NCBI GenBank assembly: GCA_028571685.1 | Contig: CM053143.1 | Location: 153,010,329 to 153,074,328 of the forward strand | Direction of reading: 5' to 3' | DNA length: 64,000 bases | Source: Heterohyrax brucei | Lineage: Eukaryota; Chordata; Mammalia; Hyracoidea; Procaviidae | Part shown: positions 11,567 to 22,860 of the stretch, one piece after another | How the letters are laid out: each line of letters begins with the position of its first letter | How positions within the stretch are numbered: position 1 is the stretch's first letter | Program-made: the position numbers and the translations under genes | The notes under the pieces: model-generated | What the model saw: only the letters and a program-made list of their open reading frames with translations | Told to the model about the DNA's origin: nothing | The model's database searches: none

Positions 11567-12970
11567 GTTGGTGATTTGTTTCTCCACCTCATTAAAAAAT
11601 TACACTGTAATTTGTGTTGGCATGGTATTGTATACATAGATCACTTTGGGTAAAATAGACATTTTCACAATGTTAAGTCTCCCTATCCATGAACAATGTA
11701 GTTTTCTCCACTTATGTCTCTTTTGGTTTCTTGCATTAAGGTCTTAGAATTTTCTCTATATAGGTTTCTTACTTCTCTGGTGAGATTTATTCTTCTTGGG
11801 GGATGCAGTAAATGGTATTGATTTGGTGATTTCCTATTTGATAATTTTTGTTGGTGTAACGGAATCTACTGATTTATTTATGTTTATCTTACATCCTGAT
11901 TCTTTGCCAAACTCTTCTATTAGTTCCAGTAGTTTCTTTATGGATTCTTGAAGGTTCTGTGTATATGATCATATCTGCAAATAGAGATACTTTTAGTGCT
12001 TCTTTACACATGCAGATGCCTTTTAATTCTTTGTCTTGTCTGATTGCACCGGCCAGAACGTCTACTAGTATGTTGAATAGAAGTGGTGACAGTGGGCATC
12101 CTTGTCTAGTTCCTGTTCCCAGGAGGAATTGTTTGCCTTTCTCCACTCAGGATGATGTTGACAATTGGCTTTGCCCCTCATTGCATCGAGGAATTTCTCT
12201 TCTATTTCTATTTTGCTGAGAGTTTTTAACATGAACGGGTGTTGGACTTTGTCAAATGCCTTTTTTGCATCAATTGACCAAATCAGGTGATTTGTATCAT
12301 TTGTGTAATTTATGTGGTTGATCACATTGTTTTTCTGATGTTGGAGCAGCCCTCCATCCCTGGTATGTATCCAACTTGATCAGGATGAATTATTTTGATA
12401 TGTTGTTGAATTTTATCAGTGAGGATTTTGCATCTAGGTTCATATGAGTGATATTGGTCTGTAATTTTCTTTTTCATGTGATCTTTCCCCGGCTTTGGTA
12501 TTAGGGTTATACTGGCTTCACAGAATGAATTTGGGAATATTCTGTCCTTTTCTATGTCGTGAAATAACTTCAGTAGTATTGGAATTAACTTCTCTCTAAA
12601 AGTATGGTAGAATTCTCTGGTGAAGCCATCTGGGCCAGGACTTTTGGTTGGTAGTTTTTTGATTACTTCTTCAATCTCTTCTTTTGGATGGGTTTAAGAT
12701 GTTCTACTTTTTCTTGTGATGATTTTGGTAAGTGATATGAATCTAGAAATTTATCCATTTCCTCTAGGTTTTCAAATTTGTTAGAGTACAATTTGCCATT
12801 GTATTTTGATATTTTTAATTTTGGTTAGGTCTGTTGTGACATCTCCCATCTCATTTTTTATTAGGGTTGTTTCCTGTTTTTCTTTTGTGAATTTAGCCAA
12901 TGGTTTATCAATTTTGTTCATCTTTTCAAAACACCAGCTTTTGGCTTTGTTAATTCTGTCAATTGTTTTT

Positions 12971-13685
12971 CTGCAGCTACTTTTGAATGATCTTCAGCAA
13001 AATTTAACTTGCTTGTGGTATTAATGATATTGTTCGATAATCTCTGTATTCGGTGGAATCACCTTTTTTGGGAGTAGTCATACATATGGATCTCTTACAG
13101 TTAGTTGGCCAAGTAGCTGTCTTCCACATTTCTTGGCATAGACAAGTGAGTACTTCAGGACTCCATCTATTTGTTGAAACATCTAGATTGGTATTCTGCA
13201 ATTCCTGGAGCCTTGTTTTTTGCCAGTGCCTTCAGTGCAGCTTGAAGTTCTTCCTTCAGCATCACTGGTTCCTGATCATATTGTACCTCCTAAAATGGCT
13301 GCAAGCCAACCATTTCTGGTATAGTGATTCTCTGTATTCCATCTTTTTTTGATGATTCCCATGTCACTAAAAGCTTTGTCACAGAATCCTTTAATATTGC
13401 AACTTGAGGCTTGAATTTCTTCTTCAGGTTTTTCAACTTCAGAAATGCTGAGTATGCTCTTCCCTTTTGGTTTTCAAACTCAGGGTCTTTGCATGTCATT
13501 GTAACATTTTGCCTTCTGGAGCAACCCTTTGAAATCTTGTTAGACTGTTTTACTTCATCATTTCTTCTTTTTGATTTAGCTACAATGTTGAAGAGCAAGT
13601 ATGCCAGTCTCTTCTGACATCATTTTGGTCTTTTTTTCCATTCTTTTTAAATTGAGGCATTACTATCTTCCTTTATGATTTATAT
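12971..13685 (-). mobile_element. RTE/BovB-type LINE, upstream part of the L1-split copy
   Basis: Continuation of the RTE at 7615-8804 beyond the L1 insertion. It holds the KKGDSTEYRDY segment of the reverse transcriptase (13004-13201) and the linker toward the endonuclease, then fades near 13650-13685. It begins with the right-hand target duplication (12971-12985). Confidence 0.85.
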
Positions 13686-14830
13686 GGCTAGCAACTGGTG
13701 GTTCCTATTAGTCAAGGACTTTGTTACTTCCTCTCTACATGGGCCTCTCCATAGCACTATCTGCATAGGGTATATTGGAGGCTGGCTTTCCCCTGAATAA
13801 ATGACCAAAGAGATTAACATGGAAAACTACAACCTGTGCCTTTATGACCTATCTCAGAAGCCACACACCTTTACTTCTGCGTTCTATTTTGTATTTTAGT
13901 GGTCTTACTGGGGATCATCAGGGAGTCTCACTACCAAGATCCTAACATCTCGATCTTTTATGATTTACTTCAGAGACACGTTCTGGTAATTCTGCAAGAC
14001 CACATACAATTCTAGGTTTGTACTATGCACCTCTTTTAAATGGCAGCTGTGTTCTCAAACAGCCACTACTGGGTGCTCATACATATGTACAGATGTACAC
14101 AAGCATAGAAGATCCTCGAGTTCCACAAATTACAGATTCTCTGCTACAGCATCACTGTCCATAAATCTCATTAGGGCAGTAGATTGTTGCTCAAACTCTT
14201 TGAATTTGAGTAAGCTGCGTTCAAGATTGTAGGTTTAGGGCCAGGAAACTTGACTTCTGCCATCTGTTAATTAACTAGGAAACACTTCAAGTTTTACCAC
14301 AAACCATTAATTTTCTAGAAATCTTTCCCTATGTGCAATATCCACCTTAATTTAAAAAGCTCTTGCAGATTGTACTAATTTACTGAAGCTGACTCAGTTG
14401 AGAGGTGCTTAACCAAACAGCTGAGGCAGATTCCGGTAGGTGAAAAAAATCAAGTCAGAGTTTAGGAAGATGATTTGCTTACAGCCAAACTTTCACCTCT
14501 CCAGCAGGACTGGCAAAAAAAAGCTCCTTTGTGAAATCTGTTTGAGACTCTATTTATATTATTAGTCAACTCACGGATTTAGGAAACGTTAGGGTACCCT
14601 TGAGCTTTGACAGATTGGGACATTTTCCTGGGCTCCAGAGTTTCAGTGTAGAGACTCAAAAGCCAGAATCCGGGTGTACGAATCATCAACTGAGTCCAGA
14701 ACAGGTTCATACTCCAGAAATGGCATCCTCATTCCACCCCCAAACCCTATAGCAACAAACGTTTGGACTAGGGGCCTAAGAGTGTTCCCCTACCCATTCT
14801 CTACTCTCTCACCTTTCATAACCATGCACC
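13686..14830. other. Intergenic DNA, possible old repeat at 13690-13925
   Basis: The first 240 bases resemble the 3' region of an ancient mammalian LINE or LTR (phrases such as tacttcctctctacatgggc and tttatgacctatctcagaag), but I cannot name the family with confidence. The rest shows no gene or repeat signature. Confidence 0.35.
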
Positions 14831-14985
14831 CAAACCCAATGCTGTCGAGTCAATTCTGACTCACAGTGATCCTCTGTGACAGACTAGAACCGCCTTATAG
14901 TTTACAAGGAGCGTCTGGTGGATTTGAACTGCCAACCTCGTGGTTAGCAGCCCTAGCACTTAACCACTATGCCACTAGTGTTTCC
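14831..14985 (-). mobile_element. AfroSINE
   Basis: Tail (gctgtcgagtcaattctgac) to tRNA-like head (ggttagcagccctagcactt ... gccactagtgtttcc) on the minus strand, nearly full length. Confidence 0.9.
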
Positions 14986-15463
14986 TCCTTGATAACATAT
15001 TTCCTTCGATATTTGTCTTGAACTTAATGTCAGTTATCTTTAGGGCGCAAAATATGAGTGAAGGGGCAGGGGAAGTAGTCCATTTACGCCGCATTTGATA
15101 CACTTTTCAATCCTGAGGCTAAGTCCCCGATTGTCCATTTTTACCTGGGCCTGACTGATTAAAAACACAACCTCTACTGGAGTACGCTGTTTCACCGGGC
15201 ATTGATTTGTGTCCACCTCCACTTCGGTGTTTTGGACCCACTAGTCGAAGAAAGCTAGGAAGAGCGAGCAGCACGCGAGAACCCACGGCGGAGCACCTCA
15301 GGCATGGAGAATACGCCGATTACCTCAACAACGCGGTGCCTTGCCCTCGGCTCGTCACAGTCCTCCGCCCCACCCCTCCCGACCGGAACTACAACCCTCA
15401 CGCTTCTCGCGGGGCACTCACTCACAGCCTCACTCCCGGACCGGACTCACTGAGCAGGCGCGG

Positions 15464-15475
15464 CGCGCGTGCGCA
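15464..15475. promoter_or_regulatory. NRF1 binding site
   Basis: cgcgcgtgcgca matches the palindromic NRF1 consensus YGCGCRTGCGCR at all 12 positions. It lies roughly 100-150 bp upstream of the likely start region. Confidence 0.7.
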
Positions 15476-15569
15476 TGCTCGGCAAAAGGACAGCTGGAGT
15501 CTCCAGCTGCTGCAATCTGTTGCGCCGCCGCTCGCGGTAGCCGGCAGATCCGGGTCTCGTGGCAGAGAG

Positions 15570-15582
15570 TGACGTGGCCAAT
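15570..15582. promoter_or_regulatory. UPRE-like TGACGTGG fused to CCAAT box
   Basis: tgacgtgg (15570-15577) is an exact match to the ATF6/XBP1 unfolded-protein-response element core and also contains a CRE half-site. It abuts a CCAAT box (15578-15582), giving a layout close to ERSE-II (CGTGG-N-CCAAT) but with no spacer base. It sits immediately upstream of the presumed exon 1. Binding is inferred only. Confidence 0.55.
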
Positions 15583-15599
15583 CGGATCAAAACAGAGGT

Positions 15600-15769
15600 G
15601 GGGGAGGACGCCGGCGCCGGCGAGCATCAGCGACAGCGACAGCAGCAACAGCGGCAGCAGAGGCGGCGTCCAGAGCGGCCGCAGCTTTCCCGAGGCTGCA
15701 GTCTGTTTTTCTGCTGAGCCTTCGTCACGGCTCCCACCCTCCCCGCCCCGTCGGTTGTTGTCTGGGCGG
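15600..15769 (+). other. SMIM14: SMIM14 exon 1 (5' UTR), start approximate
   Basis: The 3' border is fixed by a consensus donor (gcgg then gtgagt). The 5' border is estimated from the position of the CCAAT box and is uncertain by tens of bases. The exon contains a triplet-rich patch at about 15622-15665 (repeats of agc, gac and ggc) and no ATG, so the first start codon of the spliced transcript would be in exon 2. The 183-codon open frame crossing this island (15341-15892) runs through the donor and is not taken as a gene. Confidence 0.7.
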
Positions 15770-15775
15770 GTGAGT
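15770..15775 (+). promoter_or_regulatory. Splice donor, SMIM14 exon 1
   Basis: gtgagt after gcgg, a strong match to the mammalian donor consensus. Confidence 0.7.
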
Positions 15776-17903
15776 TTCTCCCCTGTTTCACCGCCCTTCG
15801 CCGGCCCACCTTCCCCTTACCTCGGCTTTACCCTGGGTATCCTCAGGCTCTGGCGGCTGCGGCAGAACGGGTCTGCTTCCCGGGCTGAGTAGTTTCACCG
15901 GCCAGGCGATCCTGCACTCGGAGAAATCCGCTGCTGCCGATCCGGCGCCTCCCGGCCAAGCAAGAGGGAGGCTGAGAGCCTGCAATGGGTTTTTCTCTGC
16001 AAGAAGCCAGATTCGGGGCTTGGCAGGAACGTCAACGGTAGCCACAATGATTCTTATTTTTAGGGCAAGACCATCACCTAGGAGGGAGGTGTAATAATGG
16101 GGTAAAAAGGAGAGTCGTAGCTGGTAAAAAAAAAAAAAAAATCCAGGAACTCTGAAATCCGCACTATAACGTTTACCTTCTGTTCTTCATCCCTTTCTGG
16201 ATATAGTGAAGGCATTAGGATGCGTCCTTTGTTGTGATTAATGAGACAGGAAAGCTGCTAGCCTTTTAGTTCCTATTGTATTGTGAATGTACAGGCTCCC
16301 CTTTCCTGTTTGCTCAGTAAAGTGGAACTGGGGCTGACAGTACAGGTAGCACCTTTTCAGGTTGGAATAGATAATGTGCGGTAAACTAGGGACTAGAATA
16401 CCCGAAGTCCCAAATTGCTGTTTAAAGCCCAAGTTTTCCAGTCTCCCCACTTATATATGTATTAGGATTTTAGCCACAGTGATGTTTGTTAGCTGTAGAG
16501 AATCAATAACATGTTTTTAGTTGCCTCAGTTTGCGAAATCGAGGATGTGGCGTTAACAGTGTCTTGGTTTTGCATCAAGAAGGTCAAGTGAGCTTCATGC
16601 ACTGTGCATTTGTAGAAGAGACCTTCTCAAATGTTGCGTTTTGTTGTCAGCTATCAAAACAGTGATTTGGTCAGCGTAAGGTCTTAAAACAGATGTAGTC
16701 GTGAGGTCGGTCCGTAGGGGAGCTGTTCTCGCTGTCCAGTGATGTTGAGATTGTGCAAAACTTGTGCTCCCTTCACATGACTGGCCACGTAGATTCCTGT
16801 GGTGTAGGCTGTCCGGAACCCCGCCAGCTTCCTCGCCCCTAGACAGCACTAAGGGAACCAGAGACCAAGCCTCCTGTTTGACCTAACGTGGTTGGGGGGA
16901 GGGGATTTTTCCAGAGTGCTCATTAATTGAAGATTTTCTGTAATAAACAGAAGTATGTGTTAATGGATTACGCTATCAAATCCAGGAAGAGTTCTAACGA
17001 ATTTAGACTACTCCCTTGAAGGGTATGTCCTTGTTGTGGTATGTAACACGGACCGCTTTAACAAGTTTCTTTCTCTTGTGTGTGCCATTGAGAGTTTTTC
17101 ATAATACTGTCCTGCTGGAATTCTTCTGATTTGGACAAAGGCAGGTTTTTAAGTTTAGCTTTTCAGGCTTTTTGTTTTTGTGCTGCTTAACTTTAAATGT
17201 CTTTGCTTCTGTGAAACAATTTGTGATAACTGGAGAAAATGTAGAGGAAAGCAGATAAGAAAAATAAGTCAATAATCTTGCCACCCAGAGAACACCAAAA
17301 TGTTAAATCAGACTTTTTTTAGGCATTTATATGTCTTATTAAAAAATGATACATTGCATATGTGTTCCTGCTTTTCCACATGGTAGTACTTATTTTTTGA
17401 ATAACAAAATTAAAATGTTTTGCAGGTATGGATGTTTTGACCTAAATTTAGGAACATAGTCACTGTGGGTTTAGACGAGTCATAATTCTTAAATTGTGAT
17501 TTCAAAGATTTCCTTTCACATCCTCTGAACTGATGATATTGTAAGATATTAGTATGCATTGAGTGGTAAAGTAGGGCTTCTTGTTTAAATGTGGGGGAGA
17601 ACAGGTACAGAATAGCCTGAGATGCCAGTATGGAAGTTTAAAAGGTTTGTGCAAATTAAGTGGTTTGATTAAGGTGTATACTAGTTAATTTAGTTCTATT
17701 TCATAGCTGCACTGTGGTCTGAATGCTAACTAGCTGCCCAGGCCCTAGCAATAAGGTCCTAGAAGATTTTACTTTGCAAAAACAATACAGTATATTGGGT
17801 TTTGTATGTGCCCATTTTAGCCCAGGTTTATGAAAGGCAGTGCCCTCTTGCACTTCAAAGAATGGATGAATGCCGTAATGTTTTGCTAATAAACCACCTT
17901 AAA
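15776..17903 (+). other. Proximal intron 1 of SMIM14, no repeat recognised
   Basis: GC-rich for the first few hundred bases and then ordinary intronic sequence. A poly-A run of about 17 lies near 16124-16140. No coding exon or repeat was recognised. Confidence 0.55.
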
Positions 17904-18059
17904 CCAAACCCATTGCTGACAGATCAGTTCTGAGTCAGAGACCCTGTGAGACAGAGTAGAAGTGCCCTGTGGAGTTTTCAAGGAGGGCCTGGTGGATTTG
18001 AACTGCCGACCTTTTGAGTAGTAGCTATAGTGCTTAACCATTATGCCACCAGAGTTTCC
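17904..18059 (-). mobile_element. AfroSINE
   Basis: Near full-length minus-strand copy: tail with cagatcagttctgagtcaga, body with gagtagaagtgccctgtgga, head ending ccattatgccaccagagttt. Confidence 0.9.
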
Positions 18060-18179
18060 AATAATTCACCTTGGGACTATCTAAAACCTTTAAATCTCTA
18101 ATTTTCAATCTCTTGGGTAATGAATCCCAGATGCTTACTGCTTATTTCATTCTGTTTCGTTTGCTTAAAATAACAGTGT

Positions 18180-18815
18180 TTCTATATGTTCTAGATTAGC
18201 CACTGTTTTCCGTGTCTACTTGCCACCATTTTGCCAGATTATCACTATCTCTCACCTAGTCTATTCTAGTAGCCGCCTCCTGTTCTCTCTGCTTCCACTT
18301 TGGTTTTATATAGTGCAGTCCCTTTGCTACAGCATCAGATATCTGTTAAAATGTAATAGATTACATTGCTTCCTTTTAAAAAGCCTCTTGTTGCATTCAG
18401 AATAAAATTCAACACCTTACCAAGGCTTGCCATGTACCATGTGTTTCAGTACTGCTGTCATCTATCTCATCTTGTAGGCCTCTGCCCAGTCTACTACCTT
18501 GGAGCTTAGTCGTGTCAATTTTCTTTTTGTGTTGCAACCCCTCTGGCATTGTCCTTGGAGTTTGCCTTGCGCTCTCGTGCCTCAGGGCCTTTGCACTTTG
18601 CTGTACCCTCTGGCTGCAGTACTGCTTTCCCAGTTCTGTTGAAGGAAATTGCTCCCCAGTTATCTCTCAATTCTGTTTTTTCCACAGCATTTATTCTTGC
18701 TGAAATTCCCTTATTTTCTGTCTTCTGCACTAGCAGTAAGCTCTGTGAAAATGTGTGCCTTGTCTGCTTTTTTACTCCATAGTAGGTACTCAATGAACAT
18801 TGGTTGAATGAGTGA
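18180..18815 (+). repeat. L2 LINE 3' region
   Basis: Ancient mammal-wide L2 signature in sense: a segment like the L2 C-terminal region (ctcagggcctttgcactttg, ccctctggctgcagtactgc) followed by the L2 3' end (agtaggtactcaatgaacat, ttggttgaatgagtgaa). Coding capacity is gone. Confidence 0.75.
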
Positions 18816-18934
18816 ACATGTCTGTATTTCTCTTGAACATAAATGTCTTTTAGGTCATCTTTCTGTGGAATAAACATAATTTTCAAACTTTTTGTAGAAC
18901 AGTATCTTCTCTTACTTCAGTGATTTTTGGTGTT

Positions 18935-19068
18935 AAGTCCAGAGAACACCCACATTCTACCTCAGAATTCTGGAATTGATTCTGGGAGGAATGGGTCACA
19001 GGAATCTGCATTTTCAGCAAGTCCCATGGGTGGTCTTAATATACATTAAAGTTTAAGGATGTGTCAGT
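18935..19068 (+). repeat. MER5-like hAT-Charlie fragment
   Basis: Resembles the internal part of MER5 (ggaatctgcattttcagcaa, gtcccatgggtggt). Divergent, so the assignment is tentative. Confidence 0.5.
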
Positions 19069-19187
19069 ATTTTGATTGCTTATTTCTGGGATATTGGTTG
19101 TTTATAGTAGTAATGCTGACTACTGTTTTTTTAAACAGTGTGTCCGATACTATGCAAAAAACTCTTAACATGTTTCTCATTTAAGTG

Positions 19188-19320
19188 CAGAAGAGCTCAG
19201 AAGTAGGTATCCCTGGTCATATTTTACAGAGAAAGGAACTAAGACACAAAGTGGCAGAACTTGACTTGAACCTGACTGTTTTCTTAACCACTGAAACCTT
19301 ACAGCTTCTGGGCTACAGCA
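19188..19320 (-). repeat. MIR fragment
   Basis: Reverse-complement MIR pattern (tttacagagaaaggaactaa, then gcagaacttgacttgaacct and cttaaccactgaaacc). Confidence 0.55.
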
Positions 19321-20129
19321 TTCAGAGCTGCAGTTATGAGAGGGCTTTTTTATTTATTTATTTTTTTAAGAGTAAGATGACATTTTTGGTCCCATTTCCA
19401 GTTCTGTCTTCAAGGAAGCCTATGGCTTTGTTGGCTTTTTTGCCCGAAATCGCAGAGTATTTAAACGCTCTACAAAGACTCCCAGGTGGTCTTACTTCAT
19501 TATGTTGACCTACGTAAGTAAATTTAGTGTATTTTCTCTTTGTGTTTCCCAAGCTTAATAACCCATCTAACACTGTCTACCTGCTTGTATAGTCATTTGC
19601 ACTTTTCCAACATTTTCTCCGGTATTTTGGGTGTTTTATTCTCTGGATTACCTATAACCAGCCAAGCCAAGTGCCTATAGATAATCTTAAACAGCAGAGA
19701 TTTTTCGCTGTAGGACCCTTTTCCAGGTGATTAAAAGGTTGCATTGAGTTGGAGGAACTTCAGTCTAGAGAAATTGTGATTGGCCTTACTGTTTGTTTCT
19801 ATTCTTTAAGCATGGCTAGCTAACTCCCTGTTTACCCGTGGAGACACAGGTCGAGCATAGTCTTTTTCACAGCTCGTTCTAACCTACCCAGGATTTTGTA
19901 AAAGACGTGTGTATCTCCCATGATTTGTCCTTTCATATTACGTATCTGGCTGTCACTGTGTTACTTTGGGAGGCTCCTGAGTTCGGAGAGGACCAATTAC
20001 GCAATCAGTAGGCTTGTTGATGGAACAAATAGAGATTCAAGTTGAGGCTTTTCTTTGTCTTCAAAGAACTTATAATGATTTTTTTCCATATAATTTAGTA
20101 AGACGTGGAACAAAAATTTCAAATAAAAG
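19321..20129. other. Intronic DNA, nothing recognised
   Basis: No repeat or exon recognised apart from short T-rich runs. Confidence 0.45.
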
Positions 20130-20283
20130 CCGTACCCACTTCTGTTGAGTTGATTCTGACTCATAGTGTCCGTACAGACAGAGTAGAATTGCCCCATAGT
20201 TTCCAAGGAGTGCCTGGTGGATTTGAACTACCAGATTTTGGTTAGCATCTGTAACACTTAACCACCAGGCCACTGGTGTTTCT
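20130..20283 (-). mobile_element. AfroSINE
   Basis: Tail (tctgttgagttgattctgac), body and head (acttaaccaccaggccactg) in minus orientation. Confidence 0.9.
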
Positions 20284-20754
20284 AAAACTTCAATACAAGA
20301 AACAAAATTAAGTTGTCTAAAATTGACAGTGATAACGAATAACACCATTGGTGTACATATTGTAAAAGTTTTGCAGAAAAGTTAAGCATTCCCATCTTTT
20401 TACATTGTGAGTTAACTATAGAATTTTTTAAGATTGTGTAACTTCTTAGACAGTTATTGGTACAAGTTTATAAGTAGAGAGAGTGTGTATATATGTATGT
20501 GGTGTGTTTATGTATGTATTCATGTTTTGGCCCACAGAACTGCTATGTGAATCTTTGCTTCCATTTTTAGTGGGCACACACCTGTAGACCCACCTTAGGG
20601 TAAAAACAGTTTGTGCCCATCCAAAGCCATCTTGAAAGAGGGCTGAAAATAATTTGAGTATGATATTAAAAAATAATTATCTGCCTGAATATCAGTAAAG
20701 GCACTATTTATGGAACATATATACTAGTCCTTTTACTTTCTTGTATATTGAACT

Positions 20755-20900
20755 GACAAGTCAACCTTACAAGTTCCTAATTGATGTAGGAGGAAACAGG
20801 CTCAGGTTAGTTAGATAATTGCCCATGGTCAAGCTACTAGTAAATGGTATTCAATTTTCCCTTGACTCAAAGTTCATGTCCTTTATGGTTAGTCAGCAAC
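20755..20900 (-). repeat. MIR fragment
   Basis: Reverse-complement MIR core: aggaggaaacaggctcaggt, then gataattgcccatggtcaag and ctactagtaaatgg. Confidence 0.6.
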
Positions 20901-21011
20901 AGTGTTGACTTTTTTTTTTAATTTGCCTTACAGAACCATGGAAGTCATAATAAGTAAATTGGTTTGGTTATGTGTGCGAAGATGCTAGAGAACTACTTTC
21001 TTGGTTTTTGA

Positions 21012-21179
21012 TAGAGTGGTTGAGAGAATGCAAGCTACTGCTACTGTCAGATGGTTGGCAGTATGAATCCAATGGATGCTTCTTCAAGACCCTATGAGGC
21101 AGCTCTCCTCTGTTCTGTAGGGTCACTAAGAGTTGCCATTGAGTCGATGGCAGTGGGTTAGGATTTTTTTTTTTTTTTC
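21012..21179 (+). mobile_element. AfroSINE, diverged
   Basis: Plus-strand copy with a degraded head (gagtggttgagagaatgcaa), body (cagctctcctctgttctgta) and tail (cattgagtcgatggcagtgg) followed by a T run at 21164-21178. Confidence 0.85.
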
Positions 21180-21189
21180 GGTATTTTAA

Positions 21190-22239
21190 CCCAAATCAGT
21201 TATGCAGTTCTAAAAGTACCTTTTTATTTTTTACTTTTTAAAGGCTTGTATGTTATTGTAAAGATGTAAAGAATGATATAAAAGCAACAGCAATACATAT
21301 TTTTTCATTTAGAAGCCATCTCTGAAGTCATATTTCTTTCTGGTCTTTATTTAAAATTCATTTTTGGTGTCACTGAGATACAGGATCCGCATAAGGTTGT
21401 ATCATAATATTTCTGGTTTTAGGATACTGAGCCTTAGAAACTTTCTCAACCTGATTTTAACTGCCTTCATGTTAAAAAATATTTTAAGTTGATTTACTTG
21501 AAATTTTCATTTAGTGTTAGCATGAATGTGGCTGTCAGTTTTTCATTGTTATAAATAATATTGTAATGAATCATAGCTTTATAATAGTTAATCCCAACTC
21601 CAGATAATTAGAGCAGCCAGGGTAATTAGAAAAAGTTATACTGAAGATTTTTTAATGGTTTGAAATGGAGTGATTTTAATCATAAGTCAGCAAGTATATG
21701 TAGAGTACATATATTTACATATGCCTAAAAATTTACATAAAAGTTCTTATTAGAGGTAATTGGAGTAAGGAAAAAAAGAATACCTTTTACTTTCCAGTTT
21801 AATCTTTTTGTATTTGAGGGGCTTTTTAAACACAAATTTATATTGGTTTTAAAATAGTCAACTCTTTGGAAAAACTATATTTCTAAACAAAACCATTTTT
21901 TAAGTTTATAGTAGGTCATACATTTTGTCTGGAACATTTTAAACGTCAGTGCTTTTGGAGAAAGTTACCTTCTCGTTGCTTATTTTTACACAGAATTTTC
22001 ATTTCCTGTTTTTTGGGTTTTTTTTGTATTTTGGTCCAAAGCACAGGTGTGAGTTTCAGCTTTGTAAAATATAGACTGAAACTGATTTATGCTTGACTGC
22101 ACTCATTGACAAGTAGTACAGGCAAAGAACTATCAGAACTGGACAGTTAATAAAGATGCTTCAAGTCAAGTTAGGAATACCACAAGCGTCTTCCTGGTGT
22201 ACACATCAGACTTAGTGTCAGTGTTCTGGCTATTTTGCT
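21190..22239. other. AT-rich intronic DNA, no confident feature
   Basis: A short stretch near 21530-21600 resembles ancient L1 3' sequence (cattgttataaataatattg) but is too short to call. Confidence 0.4.
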
Positions 22240-22860
22240 TTTTCTTTCTTTTGATTTATTTGGTTGTTGAAAATATATGCAGCAAGACATACACTAGTTC
22301 AGCCATTTCTAGGTGTACACATTCTTTGAGTTGTGCGCTCATTCTCACTCTCCTTTTCTGAGTTGTTCTTCCCCCATTAACATAAATCCACTGCCCTGTA
22401 AAGTTCTTCTTTCGAGTGGCTGTTGACACATGAATCTCACATAGAAAGTTCTTAAAATAGCATAGCATTCAAGGCAGAAGCTTTTTTACTAGTCTAGCTA
22501 AACCCTTGTTTAGTTTTAAGAAGACCTCAGGGGATGTTTTTGGTTTCAATTTTAAAGATGATCTCAGAGCATTAGTTTGAAGGGTTTGTCCAGTTTCCAT
22601 AGCTCCAGAAAGTCTGGAGTCCATGAGAATTTGAAATTCTGTTCTGTGTATTCCCTCTTTTGACCAGGATTTTCCTGTATAATCTTTGATCAAAATATTT
22701 CAGTACAGTAATGGTAGCAGGACATCGCCTACTTCAGTCTCATGGCAAAGGAGGCAGTTGTCCTGGGAGACAGTCAGCCACAGATTCCATCCTCTCATCC
22801 TTTTCCTTACTCTCCCATCTTATTCAGTTCAGGGGAACAGTCTAGTGGTCATGCCTTGCA
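22240..22860 (-). mobile_element. L1 3' UTR fragment, older subfamily
   Basis: Minus-strand sequence with features of an L1 3' UTR: a T-rich start, a run of blocks such as ctttgatcaaaatatttcag, and the sentence-like order seen in other L1 3' UTRs here (catggcaaaggaggcagttg). The subfamily differs from the younger L1 at 8805. No ORF2 portion is present. Confidence 0.6.

Larger units (their letters stand above)
8805..12970 (-). mobile_element. L1 LINE, 5'-truncated, inserted in RTE
   Basis: On the minus strand the order is ORF2 from just before the reverse transcriptase domain (12970), the ORF2 C-terminus (about 9850-10100), a long afrotherian-type L1 3' UTR (about 8810-9800), and a short poly-A (T run near 8818). 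Flanking 15-bp duplications and the split RTE on each side define the boundaries. The endonuclease domain and everything upstream are missing. A solo LTR at 11066-11566 interrupts the body. Confidence 0.88.
9840..12970 (-). pseudogene. L1 ORF2 reverse transcriptase relic
   Basis: Recognisable ORF2 pieces lie on the minus strand. 12065-12325 includes the IDAKKAFDKVQHPFM block (palm motif A). 11889-12146 includes [14 protein letters not shown] and a decayed active-site box reading LFADMIIY, where one of the two catalytic aspartate codons of the FADD box has been lost (near 11967-11983). The C-terminal region near 9850-10100 matches the end of L1 ORF2. Frameshifts, stops and the LTR insertion at 11066 make it non-functional. 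Confidence 0.85.
15200..15900 (+). promoter_or_regulatory. SMIM14: CpG-island promoter of SMIM14
   Basis: This is the only strongly GC- and CpG-rich stretch in the window. It contains GC boxes (such as ccgccccacccc near 15366 and cccgccccg near 15742), an exact NRF1 palindrome, a TGACGTGG element fused to a CCAAT box, and no TATA box at a useful position. It is followed by a consensus splice donor at 15770, and the first coding exon on the same strand is exon 2 of SMIM14. The promoter is assigned to SMIM14 by orientation and gene order; no other gene start was seen nearby. A divergent transcript on the minus strand is possible, as for many CpG islands, but nothing in the sequence proves it. 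Confidence 0.82.

Noticed and set aside
15207-15572. 121-codon open frame upstream of exon 1
   Set aside because: Same composition effect; it covers the promoter elements and has no recognisable domain.
15622-15665. Possible unstable trinucleotide repeat in the 5' UTR
   Set aside because: The agc/gac/ggc units are short and interrupted, below what would be expected to be unstable.
15341-15892. 183-codon open frame across the CpG island
   Set aside because: It is GC-rich, proline/serine/arginine-rich and low-complexity, runs straight through the predicted splice donor, and resembles no known protein. Long chance frames are common in CpG islands.
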